Assembly: GCF_014295035.1 (NCBI RefSeq)
Contig: NZ_CP060404.1
Location: 6,984,501-7,048,500, forward strand
Length of the DNA stretch: 64,000 nucleotides
Reading direction: 5' to 3'
Source of the DNA: Streptomyces buecherae
GTDB taxonomy: Bacteria > Actinomycetota > Actinomycetes > Streptomycetales > Streptomycetaceae
A program made the translations under genes and the position numbers. The notes beneath the pieces were generated by a model that saw only the letters and a program-made list of their open reading frames with translations, did not search any database and had not been told where the DNA came from. Numbering within the stretch: the stretch's first letter is position 1; each line of letters begins with the position of its first letter. Positions 1 to 7,620 of the stretch are shown here, in pieces.

Positions 1-210
1 GTCGCGGCCGGTCCAGTTCGCGTCCGTCGGGTCGTGCCGCATCAACTTCTGAAAGAGCAGGTACGCAGCGGGAGCCAGGCTCATGGCCGTGCCAGGGTGG
101 CCGTTACCGACCTTCTGCACGGCATCCATGGCCAGGACGCGGGCGGTGTCCACGGCCCGCTGGTCCAGTTCGGTCCACTCAAGATCTGTGGTGGTCGGCT
201 TGGTGCTCAC
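1..210 (-). CDS. tkt: Transketolase, N-terminal 70 residues (cut by window edge)
   Basis: Transketolase exchanges two-carbon units between sugar phosphates in the cytosolic pentose phosphate pathway, using thiamine diphosphate. The visible residues include GHPGTAMSLAPAAYLLF and LMRHDP, the first conserved block of the family; the histidine of GHPG belongs to the active site. The start is GTG at 210, with a purine-rich GGAGAGGAG about 12 bases upstream on the minus strand. The frame is open to base 1, so the rest of the gene lies outside the window. It is divergent from ctaB across a 441-bp gap, as in other Streptomyces. Confidence 0.93.
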   Translation of the reverse strand, partial: MSTKPTTTDLEWTELDQRAVDTARVLAMDAVQKVGNGHPGTAMSLAPAAYLLFQKLMRHDPTDANWTGRD

Positions 211-651
211 CCTGAGTCAGGGCTCCTCTCCACAAGGTCGAATGCCGGTGAGGGTTCTTCACGCCGGGCAGGGCCGAGCCTACCCCCGCGACAGCGGTCA
301 TCCATTCGACCGCTACAGCCTGTGGACAACCGCGCTGAGCCGCTGGCCACGCGGATTCCCCGGGGTGTCGCCCGTGCGTCGTCGCCGGGGCCGTCGGCCG
401 GTACCGCGGCCCCCTTCCACCCTGCCCGGGTACCCGGAGAAGCGCCCGTCGAGCGCACGGAGCGCAGCGGATCCGCGCGTTCCCGGCGGCTCGCTCCGGT
501 CGCCAACACGACCCCACCCCGGCGACGGGCGGGAGAGCGGCAACGTCTAGAGTGGCGTGGTACGCGCAAGTCTTTACCGGGTCTTCATGTCCGGTGCTTG
601 CTGGTCTCCCCGCGGCTCACCGCCGCTGATGTCACTAAACCAGGGGTGTGC
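211..651. promoter_or_regulatory. Divergent intergenic region between tkt and ctaB
   Basis: This 441-bp stretch holds the start regions of two divergent genes. No long inverted repeat or riboswitch core was recognised in it. The middle is plain GC-rich sequence whose open frames look like composition artefacts. Near ctaB the sequence CAGGGG lies 6-7 bases before the chosen start. Confidence 0.5.
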
Positions 652-1596
652 GTGACGGCCGTCGAATCCCGTCCTTCGGGGTCGCTCTCTACCCAGAGCA
701 CCAGTCACCGGCCGTTCGGGGCCCGTGCCAAGGCGTTCCTCGCGTTGACGAAGCCGCGCGTCATCGAGCTGCTGCTGATGACGACCGTTCCGGTGATGTT
801 CCTGGCCGCCGAGGGCGTTCCCGACCTCTGGCTGGTGCTCGCCACGTGCGTGGGCGGTTTCATGTCCGCCGGCGGCGCCGGTGCGTTCAACATGTATATC
901 GACCGGGACATCGACGCGCTGATGGACCGCACGTCCCAGCGGCCCCTGGTGACCGGGATGGTCTCGCCACGCGAGTGCCTGGTCTTCGCCTACACGCTCG
1001 CCGTGGTCTCCACCGTGTGGCTGTGGGTCCTGGTCAACCCGCTGTCCTCGATGCTCGCGCTGGGCGCCCTGCTCTTCTACGTCCTCGTGTACACGATGCT
1101 GCTCAAGCGGCGTACCGCGCAGAACATCGTCTGGGGCGGCATCGCCGGCTGCATGCCGGTCTTCGTGGGCTGGTCCGCCGTGACCAACTCCGTCTCCTGG
1201 GCCGGCGTGGTCCTCTTCCTGGTCATCTTCTTCTGGACGCCGCCGCACTACTGGCCGCTGTCGATGAAGGTGAAGGACGACTACGAGCGCGTCGGCGTGC
1301 CGATGCTGCCGGTGGTGGCGGGCAACAAGGTCGTGGCCCGGCAGATCGTGGTCTACAGCTGGGTGATGGTCGCGGTCTCGCTGGCCCTGTGGCCGCTCGG
1401 CTACACCGGCTGGTTCTACCCCGCGGTCGCCGTCCTGCTCGGCGCGTTCTGGCTCAAGGAGGCGCACGCCCTCCAGTCGCGGGCCAAGTCCGGAGTGACG
1501 GGCGCCAAGCTCAAGGAGATGCGCCTCTTCCACTGGTCCATCACCTACGTCTCGCTGCTGTTCGTGGCCGTGGCCGTGGACCCCTTCCTGCGCTGA
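652..1596 (+). CDS. ctaB: Protohaem IX farnesyltransferase (haem O synthase)
   Basis: This membrane prenyltransferase adds a farnesyl chain to haem b to give haem O, the precursor of haem A for aa3-type cytochrome c oxidase. The 314-residue product has several hydrophobic helices and the UbiA signature NMYIDRDIDALMDRT (N-x3-D-x3-D), which binds the Mg-prenyl diphosphate. The second conserved block is YWPLSMKVKDDYERVGVPML. GTG at 652 is chosen because the family homology begins with TAVESRPSG and CAGGGG sits at the right distance. An in-frame GTG at 646 is an alternative. A strong terminator hairpin follows at once. ctaA, the next enzyme of the pathway, lies 1.8 kb away on the other strand. 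Confidence 0.95.
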   Translation: MTAVESRPSGSLSTQSTSHRPFGARAKAFLALTKPRVIELLLMTTVPVMFLAAEGVPDLWLVLATCVGGFMSAGGAGAFNMYIDRDIDALMDRTSQRPLVTGMVSPRECLVFAYTLAVVSTVWLWVLVNPLSSMLALGALLFYVLVYTMLLKRRTAQNIVWGGIAGCMPVFVGWSAVTNSVSWAGVVLFLVIFFWTPPHYWPLSMKVKDDYERVGVPMLPVVAGNKVVARQIVVYSWVMVAVSLALWPLGYTGWFYPAVAVLLGAFWLKEAHALQSRAKSGVTGAKLKEMRLFHWSITYVSLLFVAVAVDPFLR

Positions 1597-1634
1597 GACC
1601 CCGCGCGGGCCCGCCGCCCGCCCCCCACCGCTGC

Positions 1635-1675
1635 CGTTCGGGGCGGCGCCCGCACCCGGGGCGCCGCCCCGAACG
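1635..1675 (+). terminator. Intrinsic-type terminator hairpin after ctaB
   Basis: A perfect 17-bp GC-rich stem (1635-1651 pairs with 1659-1675) with a 7-nt loop lies 38 bases after the ctaB stop. No T-tract follows, which is usual in Streptomyces. Confidence 0.8.
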
Positions 1676-1715
1676 CGTGGCGCAGGCCACGCGACCGCCC
1701 CGTCGCCAAGGTGAT

Positions 1716-1732
1716 CTACCGATCGGTAGCAT
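1716..1732 (+). promoter_or_regulatory. Palindromic operator overlapping a leaderless promoter
   Basis: CTACCGATCGGTAG (1716-1729) is a perfect 14-bp palindrome. A -10-like TAGCAT (1727-1732) overlaps its right end and is followed by 7 bases and then ATG at 1740, the spacing expected for a leaderless transcript. The core ACCGATCGGT also occurs in the 28.24-kb palindrome beside a TetR gene. Repressor control of the next gene is inference. Confidence 0.55.
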
Positions 1733-1739
1733 CCTGGGC

Positions 1740-2129
1740 ATGGCAGACACCGAACAGGCCGAAGACACCCAGCGGGCCGACGCGAGCACGCCGGCGGCCG
1801 ACGAGGCCGTCCGCGACGCCAAGGTGGAACGGCACGCGGCCCGACTGGCCAAGCAGATCGACGCCTTCGCGCGCGCCCACGGCGGGAGCGCCGAGGGCCA
1901 GCTCGCGCACATCGCCCGCGGCTCCGTACGCATCGCCCTGGTCGGCGCCAACGGCGAGTGGGGCAACCTGGTCGCCCCCTCGTACGCCATCGCCCAGCGC
2001 GCCGTCGAGCTGGCCGGGCTGACCGTGCACGACGACTTCGGGGGCGAGTTCGCCGCCCAGGTGCGCACCGGCCCGTACGAGTGGTCGCGGATGGCCGGTA
2101 TCCAGCTCGGTGGCCCCCGCAACCCGTAG
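1740..2129 (+). CDS. Conserved hypothetical protein, 129 aa
   Basis: I do not recognise a named family. The product is soluble, with an acidic Ala/Asp-rich N-terminus (about residues 1-30) followed by a charged helix (VERHAARLAKQIDAFARAHGG) and a compact C-terminal part ending EWSRMAGIQLGGPRNP. There is no signal peptide or membrane segment. ATG at 1740 has no ribosome site but sits 7 bases after TAGCAT, so a leaderless transcript is likely. A perfect palindrome overlaps that -10 box. The gene lies between ctaB and an amidohydrolase-like gene, near the haem genes, but no function follows from that. Confidence 0.7.
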   Translation: MADTEQAEDTQRADASTPAADEAVRDAKVERHAARLAKQIDAFARAHGGSAEGQLAHIARGSVRIALVGANGEWGNLVAPSYAIAQRAVELAGLTVHDDFGGEFAAQVRTGPYEWSRMAGIQLGGPRNP

Positions 2130-2205
2130 CCTTCCCCGCACCGACACCTCAGGCGGTCCCGCGCGCGTCAGACCGCCCGGGATCGGCACGGGCAGGGAGA
2201 CGCGG

Positions 2206-3417
2206 ATGCTGCTGGACGGCCCTGAGCGGCGACGATCCGTCCCGCCGGGGCCTCGGCACCCGCGGCGAGCGGGGGCGGACCGGCCCCTCGCGGCTTCCCA
2301 GGACGAGCCCGGCTCCGTCGCGGACGAGGAGCCGGGCTTCGTGGTGCCCCCCTTGGTGGACCAGTTCGGCCTCGGTGTCTCGCATGCTGACATCGGGCTC
2401 GGCGCATTTGAGTCACATCTGGCCACTGCCATCGGCTCGCGCGGGCCCGCCGCGCCCGGCACCACCTTCTTCGACAGTTGGCTCGGGCTCGCCGTACGCC
2501 GCTGGTGCCCGCCGCTGCTCGGCGTCGAGCCGCACTGCACGCCCGCGCACTACCTCGCCGCGCGCCGCGCCCTCGGCGCCTACCAGACGACCCGGCTGCT
2601 GCTGCGCGGCTGCGGCGTGGGTACGTACCTGCTGGCGGCGGGCGCGGTGGAGGCGCCGCTGTCGGCCGCCGAGCTGGCCTCGGCCACGGGCGCGCCCACG
2701 TACGAGATCGTCCCCATCCAGGCGCTCGCCGGGCAGGTCGCCGACGGCTCGCACACCGCCCGAGGCTTCCTCGCCGCGGCGGCCGACGCGCTGGCCGGGG
2801 CGCCCGCGCGGCGGGCCGTGGCCTTCGCCATAGCGCCCGGCCCGCTGCCCGCCGCGCCGCCGGACGCCCGCGCGGTGCGGGAAGCGGCGGAGCGCTGGCT
2901 GCGCGCCCGCGCGCGGGGGGCGCGGCCGAGCGACCCGGTGCTCCTGCGCCACCTGCTGTGGAGCGCGCTGACCACCGGCCTGCCGATCCAACTGCACTGC
3001 CCCGAGCCCGACCGGGTCGCCGACTTCCTGGCCGCGACGGTCGGCCTCGGCACGGATCTGGTGCTGCTGCCCGGCCACGGCGGGCACCGGAGCGCGGCAC
3101 GCCTCGCGGCGGCGTTCCCGCACGTGTACGCGGACGTCGGCCCCGCGCCGTGGGAGACGCTGCGCCTCGCGCCGTTCGGGAAGCTGCTGTTCTCGACCGG
3201 CGCCCGGGGCCTGCCGGAGCTGTACGTGGTGGCGGCGCGCCAGTTCGCGGCGGCGATGACGCGCCTGGCCGCCGAGTGGTGCGCCGAGGGGGTGTGCACG
3301 CCGCCGCAGGCGCAGCGGATCGCCGACCTGGTGGCCTTCGGCACCGCCCGCCGGGTCTACCGGCTGCCGGCGGAGGCCGGCTCCTCGGCTCCCGCGCCCT
3401 CCTCGGCCCGGGGCTGA
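2206..3417 (+). CDS. Amidohydrolase-like (TIM-barrel) protein, possibly inactive
   Basis: This 403-residue protein resembles amidohydrolase family 2 (metal-dependent TIM-barrel hydrolases). The C-terminal half has the family order PIQLHCPEPDRVADFL, then LPGHGGHRSAARLAAAFPHVYADVG, then KLLFSTGARGLPELY. In typical members the last block reads F-G-S-D, with the Asp a metal or catalytic ligand; here it reads FSTGA, so that Asp appears to be missing. No N-terminal H-x-H motif was seen. ATG at 2206 follows AGGGAGA at good spacing. The last 61 bases overlap the 3' end of the convergent ctaA. The substrate is unknown. Confidence 0.7.
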   Translation: MLLDGPERRRSVPPGPRHPRRAGADRPLAASQDEPGSVADEEPGFVVPPLVDQFGLGVSHADIGLGAFESHLATAIGSRGPAAPGTTFFDSWLGLAVRRWCPPLLGVEPHCTPAHYLAARRALGAYQTTRLLLRGCGVGTYLLAAGAVEAPLSAAELASATGAPTYEIVPIQALAGQVADGSHTARGFLAAAADALAGAPARRAVAFAIAPGPLPAAPPDARAVREAAERWLRARARGARPSDPVLLRHLLWSALTTGLPIQLHCPEPDRVADFLAATVGLGTDLVLLPGHGGHRSAARLAAAFPHVYADVGPAPWETLRLAPFGKLLFSTGARGLPELYVVAARQFAAAMTRLAAEWCAEGVCTPPQAQRIADLVAFGTARRVYRLPAEAGSSAPAPSSARG

Positions 3418-4376
3418 AGCGCCTCGTGCTCACCGGAGGGGGCGGGGACGGCCGGCGCCTCCGAACGCTCGCGCAGCGCGAGGAAGACCCGCAGCACCGC
3501 GATCCACACCAGGCACGAGCCGAACATGTGCATGCCGACGACGAACTCCGGCAGGTGCGTGAAGTACTGGACGTAGCCGACCACGCCCTGGGAGAGCAGG
3601 ACGACGAACAGCTCGACCACCGTGCGCGAGGTGGCCCCTGGGGCCTTCACGGCGCGCAGCGTGAACCACAGCGCGACGGTGAGGCCGAAGACGATGTAGA
3701 CGAAGTCCACGTGGAGCTGGGTGATCTCCTGCCAGTCCAGCGGGATCCGGTGCACCTTCGTCGCGTCACCGGCGTGCGGCCCGGACCCGGTGACCACGGT
3801 GCCGATCACGATCAGCGCACCGGTGGCGACCACCAGCAGCCACGACAACTGCCGCACCGCGGGCGCCACCAGCAGCCTGGCCGGGCCGTCGCCCTCACGG
3901 GTGCGCTGCCAGGTGATCACCGCGACCGTCAGCAGCGCGGTGGAGATCAGGAAGTGCGAGCTGACGATGTACGGGTTGAGGCCGGTCAGCACCGTGATGC
4001 CGCCCACCACGGCGTTGCCCATCACGATCCAGAACTGCAACCAGCCGAGCCGGGTGAGCGGGCGGCGCATCGGCTTGGCGGCGCGGGCGACGATGATGAA
4101 GAACCCGATGACCGCGCACAGCGCGTACGTCAGCAGCCGGTTGCCGAACTCGATGACGCCGCGGATGCCCATCTCCGAGGTGGGCGTGAGGCTCTCGTCG
4201 GTGCACTTGGGCCACGTCTCGCAGCCGAGCCCGGACTGGGACAGCCGCACGGCGCCCCCGGTCACGACGATGACCACGGCCATCACCACGGTGATCAGCG
4301 CTGCCAGCCGCACCAGGCGCGTGGACGGCGTCCAGCGGCGGGCGATCAGCTCAAGGGGATTCCACGAATTCGGCAC
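3357..4376 (-). CDS. ctaA: Haem A synthase (COX15/CtaA)
   Basis: This integral membrane enzyme oxidises haem O to haem A for cytochrome c oxidase. The 339-residue protein has about eight hydrophobic segments. After the first is GGAVRLSQSGLGCETWPKC, the typical family loop with a cysteine pair that is disulfide-forming in Gram-positive CtaA. Histidines that may bind haem lie in IVSSHFLIS, QLHVDFVYIV and VGMHMFGS. The C-terminal 45 residues are a charged low-complexity tail. The start is taken as GTG at 4376. Nearby ATGs are out of frame, so the exact start is uncertain. The 3' end overlaps the convergent amidohydrolase-like gene by 61 bp. Confidence 0.92.
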   Translation of the reverse strand: MPNSWNPLELIARRWTPSTRLVRLAALITVVMAVVIVVTGGAVRLSQSGLGCETWPKCTDESLTPTSEMGIRGVIEFGNRLLTYALCAVIGFFIIVARAAKPMRRPLTRLGWLQFWIVMGNAVVGGITVLTGLNPYIVSSHFLISTALLTVAVITWQRTREGDGPARLLVAPAVRQLSWLLVVATGALIVIGTVVTGSGPHAGDATKVHRIPLDWQEITQLHVDFVYIVFGLTVALWFTLRAVKAPGATSRTVVELFVVLLSQGVVGYVQYFTHLPEFVVGMHMFGSCLVWIAVLRVFLALRERSEAPAVPAPSGEHEALQPRAEEGAGAEEPASAGSR

Positions 4377-4484
4377 GACATCATGGTAGGCCGCACCTTG
4401 TGCACCGATTCACGAGGGGTGCCCGCCCGGCGCGCGTCCCGCCCGAGCCCCCTCCGTACGGCGGGCACGGGCGCCTGTGGCGGG

Positions 4485-5285
4485 CTACTCCCAGCGGAAG
4501 AAGCGGCCCGCCGCGCCCAGGCCGAGCACGGCCCACGCGGCCAGCACGCCCAGGTCCGACCAGGGCACCCCGGCGCCGTCCCGCAGCACGTCGCGCAGCC
4601 CGTCGGAGAGCGCGGCGACGGGCAGCAGGTGCAGCACCGCCTCGACGCCGCCGGGGAACTTCGACAGCGGCACGATGACGCCGCCACCGAAGAGCAGCAG
4701 CAGGAAGACCAGGTTGGCCGCGGCCAGCGTCACCTCGGCCTTGAGCGTGCCGGCCATCAGCAGCCCGAGCCCGGAGAAGGCCGCGGTACCGAGCAGGAGC
4801 AGCAGGGCCACGGTGGCCGGGTTGCCGTGCGGTGACCAGCCGAGCGCGAGGGCGACCGCCGTCAGCAGCGCGATCTGGAGCACCTCGGTCACCAGCACCG
4901 CGCACGTCTTAGCGGTCATCAGCCCCCAGCGCGGCAGCGGTGAGGCGCCGAGCCGCTTGAGCACCCCGTAGCGCCGCTCGAAGCCGGTCGCGATGGCCTG
5001 CCCGGTGAACGCCGTGGAGAGCACCGCCAGCGCCAGCACCCCGGGCGCCAGGAAGTCCACGGCGTCGCCGTCGCCGGTGTCCACGATGTCCACGCTGCTG
5101 AACAGGGTCAGCAGCAGGGTCGGGATGATGATGACGAGCAGCAGTTGCTCGCCGTTGCGCAGCAGCAGCCGGGTTTCCAGCGCGGCCTGCGCGCGGATCA
5201 TCCGCCCGAGCGGCGCGGCCCCGGGTCGCGGCGCGAAGGTGCCTGGCCCGCCGCCGGGCTCCGTGGTCTCAGCGGTGTCGGCCAT
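4485..5285 (-). CDS. ABC-2 type exporter permease
   Basis: A 266-residue membrane protein with about six hydrophobic segments in the ABC-2 permease pattern: LLLVIIIPTLLLTLFSS near the N-terminus, then VLALAVLSTAFTGQAIATGFERRYGVLKRLGASPL, a block typical of DrrB/NatB-like permeases, and helices up to AVLGLGAAGRFFRWE. ATG at 5285 overlaps the stop of the upstream ATPase gene by one base (TGATG), so the two are co-translated. The substrate is unknown. The same ABC pair stands between ctaA and sufR in mycobacteria, which hints at a role related to haem or Fe-S metabolism, but this is inference. Confidence 0.9.
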   Translation of the reverse strand: MADTAETTEPGGGPGTFAPRPGAAPLGRMIRAQAALETRLLLRNGEQLLLVIIIPTLLLTLFSSVDIVDTGDGDAVDFLAPGVLALAVLSTAFTGQAIATGFERRYGVLKRLGASPLPRWGLMTAKTCAVLVTEVLQIALLTAVALALGWSPHGNPATVALLLLLGTAAFSGLGLLMAGTLKAEVTLAAANLVFLLLLFGGGVIVPLSKFPGGVEAVLHLLPVAALSDGLRDVLRDGAGVPWSDLGVLAAWAVLGLGAAGRFFRWE

Positions 5286-6265
5286 CACGCGCGCAGCTCC
5301 TTGCCGGTCAGCTCCAGGAAGACGTCCTCCAGGGTGTGCCGCTCCACCGAGAGCCGGTCGGGCAGCACCCCGTGTTGGGCGCACCAGGAGGTCACGGTGG
5401 CCAGCAACTGCGGCGTGACCTTCCCGGTGATGCGGTACGAGCCCGGGGCCAGCTCGACGGCCGTGCACTCCGCCGGCAGCGCCGTGAGCAGCGAGGCCAC
5501 GTCGAGCCCGGGGCGGCCCGAGAAGCGCAGCGAGTTCTCCGCGCCGCCCCGGCACAGCTCCTCCGGGCTGCCGGAGGCGATCACCTTGCCCGCGTCGATG
5601 ATGTGGACCTGGTCGGCGAGCTGCTCGGCCTCGTCCATGTGGTGCGTGGTGAGGACGACGCTGACGCCGTCCGCGCGCAGCTCCCGCACCAGGTCCCAGG
5701 TGGCGCGTCTGGCCTGCGGGTCGAGGCCGGCGGTCGGCTCGTCGAGGAAGACCAGTTCGGGGCGGCCGACGACGGCCATGGCCAGGGCCAGCCGCTGTTG
5801 CTGCCCGCCGGAGAGCCGGCGGTAGACCGTGCGCCCGCAGCTCTCCAGGCCCAGCCGTTCGATGAGCGCGTCCACGTCCACCGGGTGCGCGTGCAGGGAC
5901 GCGGTGTGCCGGAGCATCTCGGCGGCCCGGGCGCCGGGGTAGACGCCACCCGACTGGAGCATCACGCCGACGCGCGGGCGCAGCCTGGCCGCGTCGGCCC
6001 GCGGGTCGAGGCCGAGCACGCGCACGGTCCCGGCGTCCGGCCGGCGGTAGCCCTCGCAGGTCTCGATGGTGGTGGTCTTGCCGGCACCGTTCGGGCCGAG
6101 CACGGCGGTGACGCTGCCGCGCGCGACGGACAGCGTGAGGCCGTCCACCGCGGTCTTCGTCCCGTACCGCTTGACCAGGCCGACGACCTCGACCGCCGGC
6201 GCCTCCCCGGTGACGTCCCCCGGCGCGGGCCTGGGGCGGGGGCTGGGGGAGGGCTCGTCTCGCAT
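5285..6265 (-). CDS. ABC transporter ATP-binding protein
   Basis: This 326-residue ATPase partners the permease encoded directly downstream. It has Walker A GPNGAGKT (residues 57-64), signature LSGGQQQR (151-158), Walker B LVFLDEP (171-177) and the switch histidine in LTTHHMDEAEQ. The extra C-terminal region (about 230-326) is typical of DrrA/NatA-type exporters. The first 25 residues are Pro/Arg-rich and probably disordered. It precedes the permease with a one-base overlap. A 581-bp gap separates its 5' end from sufR. Confidence 0.92.
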   Translation of the reverse strand: MRDEPSPSPRPRPAPGDVTGEAPAVEVVGLVKRYGTKTAVDGLTLSVARGSVTAVLGPNGAGKTTTIETCEGYRRPDAGTVRVLGLDPRADAARLRPRVGVMLQSGGVYPGARAAEMLRHTASLHAHPVDVDALIERLGLESCGRTVYRRLSGGQQQRLALAMAVVGRPELVFLDEPTAGLDPQARRATWDLVRELRADGVSVVLTTHHMDEAEQLADQVHIIDAGKVIASGSPEELCRGGAENSLRFSGRPGLDVASLLTALPAECTAVELAPGSYRITGKVTPQLLATVTSWCAQHGVLPDRLSVERHTLEDVFLELTGKELRA

Positions 6266-6846
6266 GGGCGGAAGTCTACGAAGCTCCCGGGGCCCGCCGG
6301 CCGGCAGGGCCGGGCTCGGGCGGGGGCTGGGCGGGCGCTCGACCAGCGCTCAGGGGGCGTGCGCGGAGGTGCGGTCGTCCCGGCGGCGCGCCCGGGCGCG
6401 GGCCGGGGTCGGGCCACGGGCGCGGAACGGGCCCGGTACCTGGCCGTGCGCCCGTACCGGCGGCGTGCCGACCCGCGGGTGGGCGGCGGATGGCTGGTTT
6501 GCGGGCTCGCCTTCGGGCGCGCGGGTCGTCTCGGTCCGCCGCGGTCGCGCGCCGGTGCTGAGCGGCGGGCGCCGGCCCCTACCCGCGCGCCCCGGCGCGC
6601 GAGGCGGCTCCGATCGATGCGGGTCATCGCCTGCCGCGCGCCCATCCCCGCAGGTCAGGATCTGCGGGCGGGGAGGGGGCCGGCCGCATCCGGCCGCACC
6701 CGCGCGACCTGCGGAACGAGCCGGTGGGACCGCGCCGACGTGATCGTTTACGCAGGTCAACTTAGGTCTCCCTAAGTGACGCACCCCACCGAGGCCGCCT
6801 GGGGAGCGGGTTGTATCGGCCTCGGGAATTACGCAACAATGGCGTT
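6266..6846. other. 581-bp intergenic region upstream of sufR
   Basis: The region lies between the divergent ABC operon and sufR. The first two-thirds (6266-6700) are very GC-rich with no convincing gene or repeat. In mycobacteria the equivalent position holds Rv1459c (a membrane mannosyltransferase), which has no counterpart here. The last 100 bases are AT-richer and contain the inverted repeat at 6760-6777. A possible promoter pair is TTGTAT (6811-6816) and AACAAT (6835-6840) with an 18-bp spacer. Confidence 0.5.
6760..6777 (+). promoter_or_regulatory. Candidate SufR operator (perfect inverted repeat)
   Basis: ACTTAGG-N4-CCTAAGT forms a perfect 7-bp inverted repeat 70 bases before the sufR start. 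It stands out as AT-rich symmetry in GC-rich DNA. SufR proteins are known Fe-S-sensing repressors of suf operons, so autoregulation through this site is a reasonable inference. The site could also serve the divergent ABC operon. Confidence 0.6.
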
Positions 6847-7620
6847 GTGAAATACGCGAGCGACAACCAGGGGTCCGCGGCCAAGCCGGCCGCGGCGGCT
6901 GGCATGCCTCCCGTATCCACCCACGACGACCTGCGCGGAACCCGTAACCGGGTGGCGCGCTCCATTCTCGACCACGGCCCGTCGACGGCGGCGGCGGTCG
7001 CCGAGCGGCTGGGGCTCACCCAGGCCGCGGTCCGCCGCCATCTGGACACCCTGGTCGCCGAGGGCATCGTCGAACCCCGCGAGCAGCGGGTGTACGGCGC
7101 GCGCGGGCGCGGCCGTCCGGCCAAGGTCTTCGCCCTGACCGACTGCGGCCGGGACGCCTTCGACCAGGCGTACGACCAACTGGCGGCCGACGCGCTGCGC
7201 TGGATCGCGCAGTCGGCCGGCGGCGGCGTGATGGGTGAGGCCGCGGTGGCGGCGTTCGCCCGCGCGCGGCTGGCCGCGCAGGCGGCGGGGTACCGGGAGG
7301 CGGTCGAGGCCGCGGCCCCGGAGTCCCGTACGGAGGCCCTGGCCAAGGCATTGACCGCCGACGGGTACGCTGCTACGGCGCGCAGCGCGCCCAACCCTCA
7401 GCAGGGTGAACAGCTCTGCCAGCACCACTGTCCGGTTGCGCATGTCGCCGAGCAGTTCCCGCAGCTCTGTGAGGCGGAGACCGAGGTCTTCTCCCACCTG
7501 CTCGGGACCCATGTGCAACGTCTGGCCACCATCGCCCACGGCGACGGGGTGTGCACGACGTTCATCCCCAAGAAGACCACCACAGCATCCGCAAGCACGT
7601 CCGGGAGGAAACCCGCATGA
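6847..7620 (+). CDS. sufR: SufR-type Fe-S-sensing transcriptional repressor of the suf operon
   Basis: This 257-residue winged-helix regulator senses Fe-S cluster status and represses suf. The HTH spans about residues 40-80 (STAAAVAERLGLTQAAVRRHLDTLVAEGIV), followed by a wing with GARGRGRPAKVFALT. The C-terminal half has cysteines at 191, 195, 208 and 236. The C-x12-C pair (195/208) plus C236 matches the cluster-binding pattern known for SufR. GTG at 6847 is taken as the start because homology begins near KYASDNQ; upstream codons add only a few residues. Its stop overlaps the sufB start (ATGA), so the repressor is the first gene of the operon it is expected to control. Confidence 0.92.
   Translation: MKYASDNQGSAAKPAAAAGMPPVSTHDDLRGTRNRVARSILDHGPSTAAAVAERLGLTQAAVRRHLDTLVAEGIVEPREQRVYGARGRGRPAKVFALTDCGRDAFDQAYDQLAADALRWIAQSAGGGVMGEAAVAAFARARLAAQAAGYREAVEAAAPESRTEALAKALTADGYAATARSAPNPQQGEQLCQHHCPVAHVAEQFPQLCEAETEVFSHLLGTHVQRLATIAHGDGVCTTFIPKKTTTASASTSGRKPA

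Noticed and set aside
2478..4835. Very long open frame on the plus strand (785 codons) across the amidohydrolase, ctaA and ABC permease genes
   Set aside because: It is antisense or out of frame to three clear genes and has Arg/Pro/Gly-rich composition typical of shadow frames in GC-rich DNA.
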